From: Mesoterricola sediminis
GTDB lineage: Bacteria > Acidobacteriota > Holophagae > Holophagales > Holophagaceae
Direction of reading: 5' to 3'
NCBI RefSeq assembly: GCF_030295425.1
Contig: NZ_AP027081.1
Location: 1,302,001 to 1,366,000, forward strand
Length of the DNA stretch: 64,000 bases
Made by a program: the position numbers and the translations under genes. This document shows positions 15,762 through 24,888 of the stretch, in pieces. Under the pieces are notes generated by a model. That model saw only the letters and a program-made list of their open reading frames with translations. It was not told the DNA's origin and made no database searches. The first letter of the stretch is position 1, and every line of letters begins with the position of its first letter.

Positions 15762-16679
15762 CTATCCCAGGAGCAGCTTGACGAGGGGGATCACCGCCAG
15801 GCTGCACACCATGCCCGAGTAGAAGGACACCAGGGTGTAGGTGCGGCCGGCGTGGCGCTGCACGAAGGGCAGCATCACGTCCATGGAGGTGGCCCCGCCG
15901 ATGTGGATGGGGAGGTAGGGGGAGATCCGGGCCGCCAGCGGCGCCGTGAGGATGGCGAACAGCTCGCGGAAGACGTTGTGGATGAAGGCGAGGGCGGCGA
16001 AGACGAGGAGCCCCTTCTGGGCGATGAGCACCGAGGACAGGGAGTACCAGCCCAGGCCCGCGTAGAGGAGGAGGCCCTCCCGCACCGGCATGCCGCGCAT
16101 CAGGGCGAAGGCGGCGCCGCAGGCCAGGCTGCCCAGGATGTTCACGAAGGGCATCAGGAGGAGGGCGGGGGGGAGCTCCCGCAGGTGGAGGCGCTCCAGT
16201 TCCGCGCCGAGGTCGAAGCCGATGACCACCGCCAGGAAGCGGAGGACCAGGTCCGCCAGGGTCTCCACCGGCAGCGTGGCCGAGATCCGCCCGGGCAGGA
16301 GGGCGCAGGCGCCCCAGCCCAGGGCGATCCAGCCCACGTTGAGGGCGACGGCCGTCACCTCGTGCAGGCACCCCGGGGTCGCCCCGGCCTCGGCGACCGC
16401 GGCGGCCCGGTGGCGGGTGAGCCGGCCGAAGGCGAGCTGGGCCAGGAAGAAGACGATGACGAGCAGCAGGGCGCTGCCGACCGCCCAGGCCAGGACGCCG
16501 GGGTCCCGGGCGAAGAGGTCCCGGCTCCGGGCCAGGCGGAAGCCCATGACGGCCAGGAGGGCGGCGATGGCGGTGCGCGTGGCGATCCGGTTGAAGGCCA
16601 GGGCCTTCGGGTACCGGCGCAGCAGCCACCCCGCCAGCGCACCCCCCGCCAGGAGCAGGAGCAGGGCGAGCACGTTCAT
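15762..16679 (-). CDS. lysO: LysO-family lysine exporter
   Basis: 305 residues with about eight to nine hydrophobic segments. The C-terminal half carries the signatures of the LysO (YbjE) family: GWYSLSSVLI, ALAFIHNVFREL and IGGATSMDVMLP. LysO exports L-lysine and its toxic analogues from E. coli. Here no lysine riboswitch or lysine gene is adjacent, so substrate is by family only. The first gene of a three-gene minus-strand run with the hypothetical and SDR genes. Confidence 0.85.
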   Translation of the reverse strand: MNVLALLLLLAGGALAGWLLRRYPKALAFNRIATRTAIAALLAVMGFRLARSRDLFARDPGVLAWAVGSALLLVIVFFLAQLAFGRLTRHRAAAVAEAGATPGCLHEVTAVALNVGWIALGWGACALLPGRISATLPVETLADLVLRFLAVVIGFDLGAELERLHLRELPPALLLMPFVNILGSLACGAAFALMRGMPVREGLLLYAGLGWYSLSSVLIAQKGLLVFAALAFIHNVFRELFAILTAPLAARISPYLPIHIGGATSMDVMLPFVQRHAGRTYTLVSFYSGMVCSLAVIPLVKLLLG

Positions 16680-16764
16680 GGTTCCAGCCTACCATCACCC
16701 GGGGGGGGCGCTTCCCGGGGCGGGAGGGGTTCCCTCCCCCCGCCACCTGGACTAGCCTGTCCCC

Positions 16765-17940
16765 ATGAGCCAGCTGTCCGCCTACGAACGGGACCCCTAC
16801 CTCCGCGCCCTCGACGCCCGCGTCCTCGACGCGGGGGACGACGGCCAGCCCTTCGTCGTGCTGGACGACACCGTCCTCTACCCGGAGGGCGGAGGCCAGC
16901 CCGCGGACCGGGGCACCGTCGGCGGGGTGGCGGTCCTGGACGTGCAGAAGCGGGACGGGGCGATCCGCCACCGCCTGGCCGCGCCCCTGCGGCCGGGCCC
17001 CGCGCGGGTCGAGCTGGACTGGGCCCGGCGCTGGGACCACATGCAGCAGCACACCGGCCAGCACCTGCTCACGGCCCTCGCGGACACGCGGTTCGGCTGG
17101 GCCACGACGGCCTTCCACCTGGGTCCCGAGGTGTGCGACATCGAACTGGACGTGCCGGGCCTCGCCCCGGCCCAGCTGGAGGCGCTCGAGGAGGCCGTCG
17201 CCGCGGAGATCCGGGCCGCGCGGCCCGTGCGGGCCCGGCGGGTGGCGCCGGAGGCGGTGGCCGGTCTGGGCGTGCGCAGCCGGGGCCTGCCGGAGGGGTT
17301 CACGGGCGAGGTGCGCCTCGTGGAGATCGAGGGCCTGGACCTCAACACCTGCGGGGGCACGCACGTGGCCTGCACCGCCGAGCTGGAGGCCCTCAAGCTC
17401 CTGGGCACCGAGGCGCTCCGGGGCGGCACCCGGCTGTTCTTCGTGGTGGGAGGCCGGCTCCGCCGCCGCCTGGAGGCCCATGAGCGCCGCAACGCCGGCC
17501 TCCGGGCCCTCCTGGGCGCCCCGGACGCGGGGCTGGGGGAGGCCGTGGAGACGAAACTGGAGCAGCTGCGTCAGGCCGAACGCAAGGCCAAGGCCCTGGA
17601 GGAGGAACTGGCGGACCGCGTGGTGGAAAGCCTGGCTGCCCGGGAAGGGCGCCTGGTCGAGCACCACTTCGAGGGCCGGGACGGGGGCTTCCTCCAGAAG
17701 ACCGCCCGCCGCCTGATGGAGCTGGCCCCCGCCAAGGGGGTGTTCCTCACCGCCACGGCGGGGGGCCAGCATGCCTTCGTCCTGGCGGCGGGACCCGGCG
17801 CGGGCCTGGACATCGCCGCCCTGGGCCGGGACCTGGCGCCCCTGCTGGAAGGGCGGGGCGGGGGGGCCGCGGGCTTCTTCCAGGGCAAGGCGGGCAGCCT
17901 CGCCCGGCGCGCCGAGGCCGTGGCGCTGCTGAACCGCTGA
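16765..17940 (+). CDS. Alanyl-tRNA editing protein, AlaX type with DHHA1 domain
   Basis: 391 residues. Deacylates tRNA-Ala mischarged with Ser or Gly. The editing domain has HTGQHLL (HxxxH zinc ligands, near residue 95) and CGGTH (near 195), the four-residue zinc site of AlaRS-like editing domains. A coiled-coil stretch (EQLRQAERKAKALEEEL) leads into a C-terminal DHHA1-like part (GGQHAFVLAAGPG, GGGAAGFFQGKA). No aminoacylation domain is present, so it is a free-standing editing factor (AlaX-L like). Ends 12 bp from a convergent lipoprotein gene. Confidence 0.9.
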   Translation: MSQLSAYERDPYLRALDARVLDAGDDGQPFVVLDDTVLYPEGGGQPADRGTVGGVAVLDVQKRDGAIRHRLAAPLRPGPARVELDWARRWDHMQQHTGQHLLTALADTRFGWATTAFHLGPEVCDIELDVPGLAPAQLEALEEAVAAEIRAARPVRARRVAPEAVAGLGVRSRGLPEGFTGEVRLVEIEGLDLNTCGGTHVACTAELEALKLLGTEALRGGTRLFFVVGGRLRRRLEAHERRNAGLRALLGAPDAGLGEAVETKLEQLRQAERKAKALEEELADRVVESLAAREGRLVEHHFEGRDGGFLQKTARRLMELAPAKGVFLTATAGGQHAFVLAAGPGAGLDIAALGRDLAPLLEGRGGGAAGFFQGKAGSLARRAEAVALLNR

Positions 17941-17952
17941 GGGCCCTGCCCG

Positions 17953-18405
17953 TCAGTGGCCGGCCTTGTAGAGGCGGCCGGCGGCGTCCCGGGCCACGCC
18001 CTCGACGCCCCCGTGCACATCGCCGGGGATGGTGTGGAGCTCCAGGAGGAGTTCGGCGCCCGCGGCGTTCCGGAGGGTGGCCCGGAAGTACTTGGGGCTG
18101 CCCAGGACCTTGGCGTTGAAGTAGCCGGTCCCGAAGACGCGGTCCCAGCTGCCCGCCAGGATGCGGTCCGCCGGCGGCGGGGCGTCGGTGGGCACGGTTC
18201 CCTGATAGGTGTCCCCGCCGGGCAGGGTCACCTGGATCGCCACCGTCTGCCACCCGAAGGCGATGCGCAACTGGGCAGGCAGGGGGGCCGGGTTGGACCC
18301 CGGGTCCATGGGATAGAGGTGGAAGGGCGCGGAAGCAGGCAAACAACCCGTTCCCAGCAGCAGGGCGAGGGCGGCCGGCACGAGGGTGAGGCGGGCAAGG
18401 GCCAT
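17953..18405 (-). CDS. Putative lipoprotein
   Basis: 150 residues. The N-terminus MALARLTLVPAALALLLGTGC ends in a lipobox-like LGTGC at residue 21. The rest is a small beta-rich domain (FGWQTVAIQVTLPGGDTYQGTV; SWDRVFGTGYFNAKVLG) with no recognised family; possibly a surface-exposed or periplasmic lipoprotein. It is 85 bp beyond the end of acnB on the same strand. Function unknown. Confidence 0.75.
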   Translation of the reverse strand: MALARLTLVPAALALLLGTGCLPASAPFHLYPMDPGSNPAPLPAQLRIAFGWQTVAIQVTLPGGDTYQGTVPTDAPPPADRILAGSWDRVFGTGYFNAKVLGSPKYFRATLRNAAGAELLLELHTIPGDVHGGVEGVARDAAGRLYKAGH

Positions 18406-18490
18406 GGGGGGCTCCTTCAGCGGGGGATTTGCCTCCTTGGAGGCAGCCGAACGAGGGAAGGTTGAGTCCGTTCCCCCAGCCCCCCGAGGG

Positions 18491-21076
18491 TCAGACGTTC
18501 ACCTCGTCGGCCACCGCCTTGAAGGTGGCGATCTGATCGAAGTTCATGTACCGGTAGATGTCCCCGGCCTTGGCGTTCACGGCGGCCACCTGGGCCTGGT
18601 ACTCCTCCGGGCTGGGGATGCGGCCCAGGAGGGCGCAGACCGCGCTCAGTTCCGCGGAGCCCAGGTAGACCCGCGTGTCGATGCCCAGGCGGTTGGGGAA
18701 GTTGCGGGTGGAGGTCGAGATGGCCGTGGAGCCCTTGCGCACCTGCGCCTGGTTGCCCATGCACAGGGAGCAGCCGGGGGTTTCCATGCGGGCGCCGGCG
18801 CGGCCCAGGATCCCGTAATAGCCCTCCTCCTTGAGGATCAGCTCGTCCATTCGGGTGGGCGGGGCCACCCAGAGGCGGGTGGGCAGGTCGGTCTGGGCGT
18901 CGAGGACGCGGCCGGCGGCGCGGAAGTGGCCGATGTTGGTCATGCAGGAACCGATGAAGACCTCGTCGATGCGGTCCCCGGCCACCGCCGACAGGGGCTT
19001 GATGTCGTCGGGGTCGTTGGGGCAGGCCAGCAGGGGCTCCTTGATGGCGGACATGTCGATCTCAAGGACGGCCGCGTACTCCGCGTCCGGATCGGGGGCC
19101 AGGAGCCGCGGTTCGGCCATCCAGGCCTCCATGGCCTGGATGCGCCGCTCGAGGGTGGACCGGTCGTCGTACCCGTTGGCGATCATCCACTTCATCAGGG
19201 TCACGTTGGACCGCATGTACTCGAGGATGGGCTCGGGGTCCAGGCGCACGGTGCAGCCCGCGGCGCTGCGCTCGGCGGAGGCGTCGGTGAGTTCGAAGGC
19301 CTGTTCCACCTTCAGCCTGGGCAGCCCCTCGATCTCGAGGATCCGGCCGCTGAAGACGTTCTTCTTGCCCTTCTTCTCCACCGTGAGGAGGCCCATCTGG
19401 AGGGCCTGGTAGGGGATCGCGTTGACCAGGTCGCGGAGGGTGATGCCGGGCTGCATCTCGCCGGTGAAGCGCACCAGGACGCTCTCGGGCATGTCCAGGG
19501 GCATCACGCCCGTGGCGGCGGCGAAGGCCACCAGGCCGGAACCGGCTGGGAAGGAGATGCCGATGGGGAACCGGGTGTGGCTGTCGCCGCCGGTGCCGAC
19601 CGTGTCGGGCAGGAGGAAGCGGTTCATCCAGCTGTGGATGATGCCGTCGCCGGGCCGGAGGGACACGCCGCCCCGGTTGGTGATGAAGGGGGGCAGGGTG
19701 TGGTGGACCTTGATGTCCACCGGCTTGGGATAGGCCGCCGTGTGGCAGAAGCTCTGCATGACCATGTCGGCGGAGAACTTGAGGCAGGCCAGGTCCTTCA
19801 GCTCGTCGCGGGTCATGGGGCCCGTGGTGTCCTGGCTGCCCACCGTCGTCATGCGGGGCTCGCAGTAGGCGCCGGGGCGCACGCCCTGGCCCTCGGGGAG
19901 GCCGCAGGCGCGGCCCACCATCTTCTGGGCGAGGGTGAAGCCCTTGGCGGACGCGGGGGGCTCGGCGTTGGCGCGGAAGACGGTGGAGGGCGGCAGGCCC
20001 AGGGCCTTGCGGGCCTTGGAGGTGAGGGCGCGGCCGATGATGAGGGGGATGCGGCCGCCGGCGCGCACCTCGTCGAAGAGCACCTCGGACTTGACCTTGA
20101 AGGTGGCGATGACCTGGCCGTCCTTCAGGGCCTTGCCCTCGTAGGGCCGCAGCTCGACGACGTCGCCGGTCTCCATGGCCGAGACGTCCAGCTCCAGGGG
20201 CAGGGCGCCGCTGTCCTCCATGGTGTTGTAGAAGATGGGGGCGATCTTGCCGCCGAGGCAGACGCCGCCGAAGCGCTTGTTGGGGACGAAGGGCACGTCC
20301 TGGCCCGTCCACCACAGCACGGAGTTGGTGGCGGACTTGCGGCTGGAGCCCGTGCCCACCACGTCGCCCACATAGGCCACCGGGCGGCCCTGGTCCATGA
20401 GCGTGCGGAGGAGCTGGATGGGGCCCACCTTGCCGGGTTCGTCCGGGGAGATGCCCGGCCGCGGGTTCTTCAGCATGGCGAGGGCGTGGAGGGGGATGTC
20501 CGGGCGGCTCCAGGCGTCGGGGGCCGGGGAGAGGTCGTCGGTGTTGGTCTCGCCCGGGACCTTGAACACGGTCACGGACAGCTCGGCCGGAACTTCCGGC
20601 CGGGAGGTGAACCACTCGGCCTCGGCCCAGGAGGCCAGCACGGCCCGGGCATGGGCGTTGCCCGCGTCGGCCTTGGCCTTCACCCCGTCGAAGTCGTCGA
20701 AGATGAGCAGGGTGCCCTTGAGGCCTTCGGCGGCGAGGGCGCCGACCGTGGGATCCTCCAGGAGGGCGATGAGCGGCTTGATGTTGAACCCGCCCAGCAT
20801 GGTGCCCAGAAGCTCGGTCGCCTTCTCGCGGGTCAGGAGCGGGCTCTGGAGCTCGCCCCAGGCCAGGCGGGCCAGGAAATCCGCCTTCACGGCCGCGGCG
20901 TCGTCCACGCCGGCGGGCACGCGGTTCGTGAGCAGGTCCACCAGGAAGGGGCCTTCGCCCGCGGGGGGCTGCAGCAGGAGCGCGGTCAGGGCCTGGGTCT
21001 GCTCGGGGGTCAGGGGCAGGGGAGGGATGCCGAGGGCGGCGCGTTCGGCGACGTGTTGGCGATAGGCGGCGAGCAT
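18491..21076 (-). CDS. acnB: Aconitate hydratase B
   Basis: 861 residues, the normal AcnB length. Interconverts citrate and isocitrate in the TCA cycle. AcnB hallmarks are present: the N-terminal HEAT-like helical part (about 1-150), the swivel domain early in the chain ([16 protein letters not shown]), [13 protein letters not shown], then the catalytic part with [38 protein letters not shown] and GCSLCMGNQ, which supply the three Fe-S cluster Cys. ATG at 21076 follows GGAGGA. Single gene transcript; no regulator adjacent. Confidence 0.97.
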   Translation of the reverse strand: MLAAYRQHVAERAALGIPPLPLTPEQTQALTALLLQPPAGEGPFLVDLLTNRVPAGVDDAAAVKADFLARLAWGELQSPLLTREKATELLGTMLGGFNIKPLIALLEDPTVGALAAEGLKGTLLIFDDFDGVKAKADAGNAHARAVLASWAEAEWFTSRPEVPAELSVTVFKVPGETNTDDLSPAPDAWSRPDIPLHALAMLKNPRPGISPDEPGKVGPIQLLRTLMDQGRPVAYVGDVVGTGSSRKSATNSVLWWTGQDVPFVPNKRFGGVCLGGKIAPIFYNTMEDSGALPLELDVSAMETGDVVELRPYEGKALKDGQVIATFKVKSEVLFDEVRAGGRIPLIIGRALTSKARKALGLPPSTVFRANAEPPASAKGFTLAQKMVGRACGLPEGQGVRPGAYCEPRMTTVGSQDTTGPMTRDELKDLACLKFSADMVMQSFCHTAAYPKPVDIKVHHTLPPFITNRGGVSLRPGDGIIHSWMNRFLLPDTVGTGGDSHTRFPIGISFPAGSGLVAFAAATGVMPLDMPESVLVRFTGEMQPGITLRDLVNAIPYQALQMGLLTVEKKGKKNVFSGRILEIEGLPRLKVEQAFELTDASAERSAAGCTVRLDPEPILEYMRSNVTLMKWMIANGYDDRSTLERRIQAMEAWMAEPRLLAPDPDAEYAAVLEIDMSAIKEPLLACPNDPDDIKPLSAVAGDRIDEVFIGSCMTNIGHFRAAGRVLDAQTDLPTRLWVAPPTRMDELILKEEGYYGILGRAGARMETPGCSLCMGNQAQVRKGSTAISTSTRNFPNRLGIDTRVYLGSAELSAVCALLGRIPSPEEYQAQVAAVNAKAGDIYRYMNFDQIATFKAVADEVNV

Positions 21077-21169
21077 GGGTCCTCCTGGATGTAAGATACC
21101 TCCCCTGGCCCGGGCGTGGGCGCAAAACCCTGCCCCTCCGCGCCTCCGCGGGGTCCCCCGTCCAATGAA

Positions 21170-21203
21170 CCACGGTCCCCGGGGATTGCCGCGGGGACCG
21201 TGG
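21170..21203 (-). terminator. Terminator-like hairpin downstream of fadL-type gene
   Basis: CCACGGTCCCCG (21170-21181) pairs perfectly with CGGGGACCGTGG (21192-21203), loop of ten bases. It follows the fadL stop on the minus strand. On that strand the downstream bases are not a clean T-run, so it may act as a stem-only terminator. Confidence 0.6.
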
Positions 21204-21235
21204 GGGGCGGGACGGGATCCGGAGTCGCCTGGATC

Positions 21236-22735
21236 CTAGAAGGACCAGCGGGCCTGGAGGGCCCAGATATCAATGGCGTTCTTATAGGTTCCGCTGAGGT
21301 TGCCCTTGAAGTAGTCCGGACCGGCGGGGGTGCCACCGGACAGGTTGAGGGCGGCGTCCTTGGCGAACAGGTGGGAGTAGCCGAGGTCCAGGGCGAAGGT
21401 CTTGGTCAGCTGCTTGCTGACGCCCAGGGAGACCCAGGTGCGGTCGGCATCGGGGATGCGGGGGGTGCGGTAGGCGTCATCCACGGCGCCCTGGTCGAAG
21501 GCCACGCCGGCGCGGTAGGTCCAGCCGTCGCCCGGGTGGCAGGCGACGCCCAGGGAGACGAACGTGGTGTCGTGCCAGTTCTCGGTGGTGTAGCTGTCCG
21601 GCTGGGTGGCCGGGTTGGCGAACTTGATGCGCAGTTCCTGGAACTTGGACCACTGGGTGCGGTCCGCCTCCAGGCTGAGGGTGAAGGTGGGGGACACCTC
21701 CCAGTTGGCGCCGAAGGTGATGCAGGCGGGCAGTTCCACCTCGGCGGAGACGGGGCCGTTGGCGGTGCTGGCGGTGAAGGCGCCGTTGATGTAGGCGAGG
21801 GTGGCCGTGTGGGTGGGGTTCACCGCGGCCAGACCGGCCAGGCCGGCGCCGACGGTGGAGGGGATGGAGAAGGTGACGTCGCCCTTGACCTTGGGCTTGA
21901 TGGCGCTCTGGAAGCCGAGGCCGAACCGGAGGGTCCTGGTCGGCTCGTACAGCACGCCGGCCTTGAACCCGTAGGCCCAGGCGTCGCCGCTGATGAAGGC
22001 GCTGCCATCGGCGGCGCCGGGGGTGACGATGGGCTGCCCGGTGAGCGGGTTGGTGTTGCTGAAGGTGGGGTCGTAGGGGGTGTAGGCGGGGTTCGCCTGG
22101 ATCTGCCGGATCAGCGCGTAGGCGGTGTAGCCGAAGTCCAGGGCCTGGCTCAGCTCGGCCTTGGACCGGCGGGCCACGAAGGCGGCGCCCAGGCTCCACT
22201 GGTCGTTGACGCGGTAGGCCACGGTGGGCGTGATGTCCAGCGTCTCCAGGTGGGAGCGGAGGGCGTGGTAGCGGCCGATCCAGTTGGCGTCGTACTCGGT
22301 GGTGAGGCCGTAGGGGACGTTGATGGACAGGCCCACCTTCAGGTCCTTGGACACGGACCACATGGCGTAGAGGGTCGGGGTGACGGCGCTCTCCGCCGCG
22401 TTGGCGTGGGAGCTGCTCCCGGAGATGGCGCTGAGGGGCGAGGCGGCGGGGATCCCGGAGCGGGAGGCGGCGCCGCCGCTGAACTTGGCGGAGGGGAGGA
22501 TGTTGCTGAAGCCGAGCTGCAGCTGGGTGCCCTCGAAGCGGGTGAGCACGGCGGGGTTGAAGAACATGCTCGTCAGGTCGGCTGAGCCCGCGGCGACGCC
22601 CGCGAAGGCCTGGCCCTGGGCGCCGGCGCCCTGTTCGCGCAGCTGGAAACCCGCAGCCTGGGCCCGCGGCGCGGCGGCCACGAGGAGGAGCGCGAGGGCA
22701 GAGGCGGAAAGAAGGGCACGGGAGGGATGGGTCAT
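21236..22735 (-). CDS. FadL/OMPP1 family outer-membrane transport protein
   Basis: 499 residues: signal peptide ending about AAPRAQA, then the family start AGFQLREQGAGAQGQAFAG and ADLTSMFFNPAV (the NPA signature region of the N-terminal hatch), many amphipathic strands and a C-terminal Trp-Ser-Phe. FadL/TodX channels take up long-chain fatty acids or aromatic hydrocarbons. The conserved NPA motif in the hatch is present. The gene is divergent from a TetR regulator with 160 bp between starts, suggesting local control. Confidence 0.92.
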   Translation of the reverse strand: MTHPSRALLSASALALLLVAAAPRAQAAGFQLREQGAGAQGQAFAGVAAGSADLTSMFFNPAVLTRFEGTQLQLGFSNILPSAKFSGGAASRSGIPAASPLSAISGSSSHANAAESAVTPTLYAMWSVSKDLKVGLSINVPYGLTTEYDANWIGRYHALRSHLETLDITPTVAYRVNDQWSLGAAFVARRSKAELSQALDFGYTAYALIRQIQANPAYTPYDPTFSNTNPLTGQPIVTPGAADGSAFISGDAWAYGFKAGVLYEPTRTLRFGLGFQSAIKPKVKGDVTFSIPSTVGAGLAGLAAVNPTHTATLAYINGAFTASTANGPVSAEVELPACITFGANWEVSPTFTLSLEADRTQWSKFQELRIKFANPATQPDSYTTENWHDTTFVSLGVACHPGDGWTYRAGVAFDQGAVDDAYRTPRIPDADRTWVSLGVSKQLTKTFALDLGYSHLFAKDAALNLSGGTPAGPDYFKGNLSGTYKNAIDIWALQARWSF

Positions 22736-22756
22736 GCTGGAAACTCCTTGTGAAAT

Positions 22757-22787
22757 CGCCCGATCGCGCCTTTTTGCCGATCGGGCG
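22757..22787 (-). promoter_or_regulatory. Hairpin in the fadL-type leader
   Basis: CGCCCGATCG and CGATCGGGCG form a perfect 10-bp inverted repeat with an 11-base loop, about 22 bp upstream of the fadL-type start, just before its AAGGAG. It could be an operator or an mRNA stem affecting translation. Confidence 0.4.
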
Positions 22788-22803
22788 AACAGAAGCGTTC
22801 ACC

Positions 22804-22837
22804 TTAGCAAGAGGCCTTCCGCGCGACCTATTGCTAA
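22804..22837. promoter_or_regulatory. Second inverted repeat in the fadL-tetR gap
   Basis: TTAGCAA (22804-22810) and TTGCTAA (22831-22837) are perfect inverted copies with 20 bp between. The position midway in the divergent gap suits a TetR-type operator controlling both genes. Pattern only. Confidence 0.35.
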
Positions 22838-22895
22838 ATCATCCAGAGTGGCAATTTAATTGACCCAAAGTCAGTAGCATGATGTTGGAGAACCC

Positions 22896-23558
22896 ATGCG
22901 ACGCGCCCACCGCCCCGACCAGAAGGAAGTCCGACGCAAGGCCATCCTCGCCGGCGCGGCGGGGCTGTTCAGCGACTGCCGCTACGCCGAGCTCCACATG
23001 GCGGACCTGGCGCGCCGGCTCGACCTCGCCAAGGGCACGCTCTACCTCTACTTCCCCTCGAAGGAAGCGCTGTTCCTCGCCGTGCTGAAGGACGAGATGG
23101 GCGCCTGGTTCGAGGGCGCCACGGCGCGCCTGGCGGCCCTGGAGGGCGGCGGCGCCGACGCCAGCGGCCCCCTCGCCGACGCGCTGGTGGACGAGATGAT
23201 GGCGCACCCGCGGCTGCCCAACCTCCAGGCCCTGGTGCACGGCGTGCTCGAGCAGAATGTGCCCACGGCCGAGGCCCTCGCCTACGCGCGCTTCCTCCAC
23301 GCCGGCGTGGCGCGCGTGGCGGAGCTCCTGGAAGGCCGGTTGCCTGGGCTGCGGCCCGGCCGCGGCGCCGAGTTCCTGATCCGCTTCTACGCCCTCGTCA
23401 TCGGCACCCGGCTCATGTCCAGCCGGCCTCCCGCCGTGCGGGAGGCCTTGCGGTCACCTGAACTGAAGGCCTTCGATTTCGACTTCGAGGGGATCTTCCG
23501 CCCCGCCGTCCGGGAACTGCTGGCGGGCATGCTGGAGCCCGCCCTGGTCAGGCCTTGA
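22896..23558 (+). CDS. TetR/AcrR family transcriptional regulator
   Basis: 220 residues. The N-terminal helix-turn-helix is clear: RRKAILAGAAGLFSDCRYAELHM, DLARRLDLAKGTLYLYFPSKEALF. The C-terminal ligand domain is TetR_C-like with no named family. Divergent from the fadL-type gene, so a fatty-acid or lipid-responsive repressor is the simplest reading. Its end overlaps the convergent PIG-L gene by 11 bp. Confidence 0.9.
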   Translation: MRRAHRPDQKEVRRKAILAGAAGLFSDCRYAELHMADLARRLDLAKGTLYLYFPSKEALFLAVLKDEMGAWFEGATARLAALEGGGADASGPLADALVDEMMAHPRLPNLQALVHGVLEQNVPTAEALAYARFLHAGVARVAELLEGRLPGLRPGRGAEFLIRFYALVIGTRLMSSRPPAVREALRSPELKAFDFDFEGIFRPAVRELLAGMLEPALVRP

Positions 23559-24411
23559 AGATGGAGGCCAGGTCGCCGTCGGAAGCGACGATGCGGCCGG
23601 CCTTGATCACCGTCTCGAAGCCGCCCCGCACCCAGTTCCGGACGCGGTAGAGGGCGGCGAAGGGGAAGGTGGGGCTGGCGGAGCCCGTGCCGCCCACGAT
23701 CTCGGCGCCGCGGCGGACGTTGTCGGACATCCAGGAGGGCAGCGTCAGGTGGTAGGGGTTGCGGGTCACTTCGCCCTTGTGGAAGGAGATCGCGGCGACC
23801 AGGTCGGCCACCTCCGACGGCGCGCTCTCGACCATCAGGTTGGGCGTCTCCATGGGGTGCCAGTACTCCCACTCCACGACCCGGCACGCGAAGGCGGGGC
23901 CGAGGGTCTTGAGGGCGTCCACGACGAGGTGGTGCGTGCCGGTGTGGGTGGCGTGGTGGTCCTGGTCGTGGGGGAAGATGATCACCGATGGCCGGTGGTA
24001 CGAGATGATCTGCGCGATCGTCTCCACGGAGGCGGCCCAGCCGTCGGGGTTCGAGGACTTGGTCTTCAGGTTGATGCTGGCGAGGCCGTTGGGCCGCGTG
24101 GTGATCAGCTCGAAGCCCAGGAAGTGGCAGGCGCCGTACATTTCCTGGAGGCGCGCCTCCTGGCGATCGACCCGGCTTCCCTGGGTGACGGCCACCACGC
24201 AGACCCGGTAGTTCAACTCACGACGCAGCCGGAGGGCCAGGGCGCCGGCGATGCACTCGTCGTCCGGATGGGGGGCGAAGAAGAGCACCCGGGGGGCGTT
24301 GTCCATGAGGCGCGGGGCGGGCTCGGGCGGGAGATCGCCCAGGGGCATGGCCTTCGCTTCCTCCTGAAGCCTGACGAATTCTTCGATGAAGTGGGTGTAG
24401 GGGTGGCTCAC
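23548..24411 (-). CDS. PIG-L family deacetylase
   Basis: 287 residues. The zinc-binding motif of LmbE/PIG-L enzymes, FFAPHPDDE, lies near residue 45 and the distal HATHTGTHH supplies further ligands. The family removes acetyl groups from N-acetylglucosaminyl compounds (mycothiol, bacillithiol, GPI or antibiotic sugars); the substrate here is unknown. The start is a GTG at 24411 with GGAG at fair spacing. It follows the lone HisKA gene on the same strand after 79 bp. Confidence 0.88.
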   Translation of the reverse strand: MSHPYTHFIEEFVRLQEEAKAMPLGDLPPEPAPRLMDNAPRVLFFAPHPDDECIAGALALRLRRELNYRVCVVAVTQGSRVDRQEARLQEMYGACHFLGFELITTRPNGLASINLKTKSSNPDGWAASVETIAQIISYHRPSVIIFPHDQDHHATHTGTHHLVVDALKTLGPAFACRVVEWEYWHPMETPNLMVESAPSEVADLVAAISFHKGEVTRNPYHLTLPSWMSDNVRRGAEIVGGTGSASPTFPFAALYRVRNWVRGGFETVIKAGRIVASDGDLASIFKA

Positions 24412-24490
24412 GATGCAAGCTCCTGTGCCAGCGGGACAACCATGAATACCACGACGGCCGGAGGGGGGATCCGAATTTCCTGGAAGCCCC

Positions 24491-24769
24491 CTAGGGCCGG
24501 TAATCGGCCGACGCCCGCTCCAGGATGTCGTTGAGCAGGTTGGCCTGGCGCTGCAGCCGCTGGACGATCCGCAGCAGGTCGGGGGGCACGCCGGTCTCCT
24601 CCAGCAGCTGGGTGGCCAGCAGGATGCCGTTGATGGGGTTCCGCAGATCGTGGACGAGTCTGCGGAAGGCCTCCCGCCGCAGGACCCGCCCGCGGGCCTC
24701 CGCCGCGCTCCGGTAGGCGGGGAAGGACACGCGGCGGACGCCGGTCTGGCGATAGCGGAAGGGGGACAT
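24491..24769 (-). CDS. Stand-alone HisKA-like (DHp) domain protein
   Basis: 92 residues. The centre reads FRRLVHDLRNPINGILLATQLLEE, the H-box of a histidine-kinase dimerisation domain with the His-Asp pair, followed by a second helix (LLRIVQRLQRQANLLNDILERA) as in HisKA. The protein ends there: no ATP-binding domain, no sensor. It might dimerise with or be phosphorylated by another kinase, act like a phosphotransfer protein, or be a truncated relic. ATG at 24769 chosen; it follows a GGGGGA-poor region, so start is moderately sure. Confidence 0.7.
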   Translation of the reverse strand: MSPFRYRQTGVRRVSFPAYRSAAEARGRVLRREAFRRLVHDLRNPINGILLATQLLEETGVPPDLLRIVQRLQRQANLLNDILERASADYRP

Positions 24770-24888
24770 GGGGGTTGGACCTGCGCCATTATTCCAAACC
24801 TGCGGCCGGACGGGGACAGAACCTGCCGTCTTTTTTGCGGGGCATTGCGCCGTCTCGCGTTCTCTGCCTGAATGGCAAGGGAGGGCCC

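Noticed and set aside
18386-21094. 902-codon frame antisense to acnB
   Set aside because: Low-complexity shadow with no domain; acnB on the other strand is unambiguous.
21135-21150. Solo remnant of the IS cassette repeat (TCCGCGCCTCCGCG) upstream of acnB
   Set aside because: Only about 14 bases of simple GC-rich sequence match; chance is likely at this base composition.
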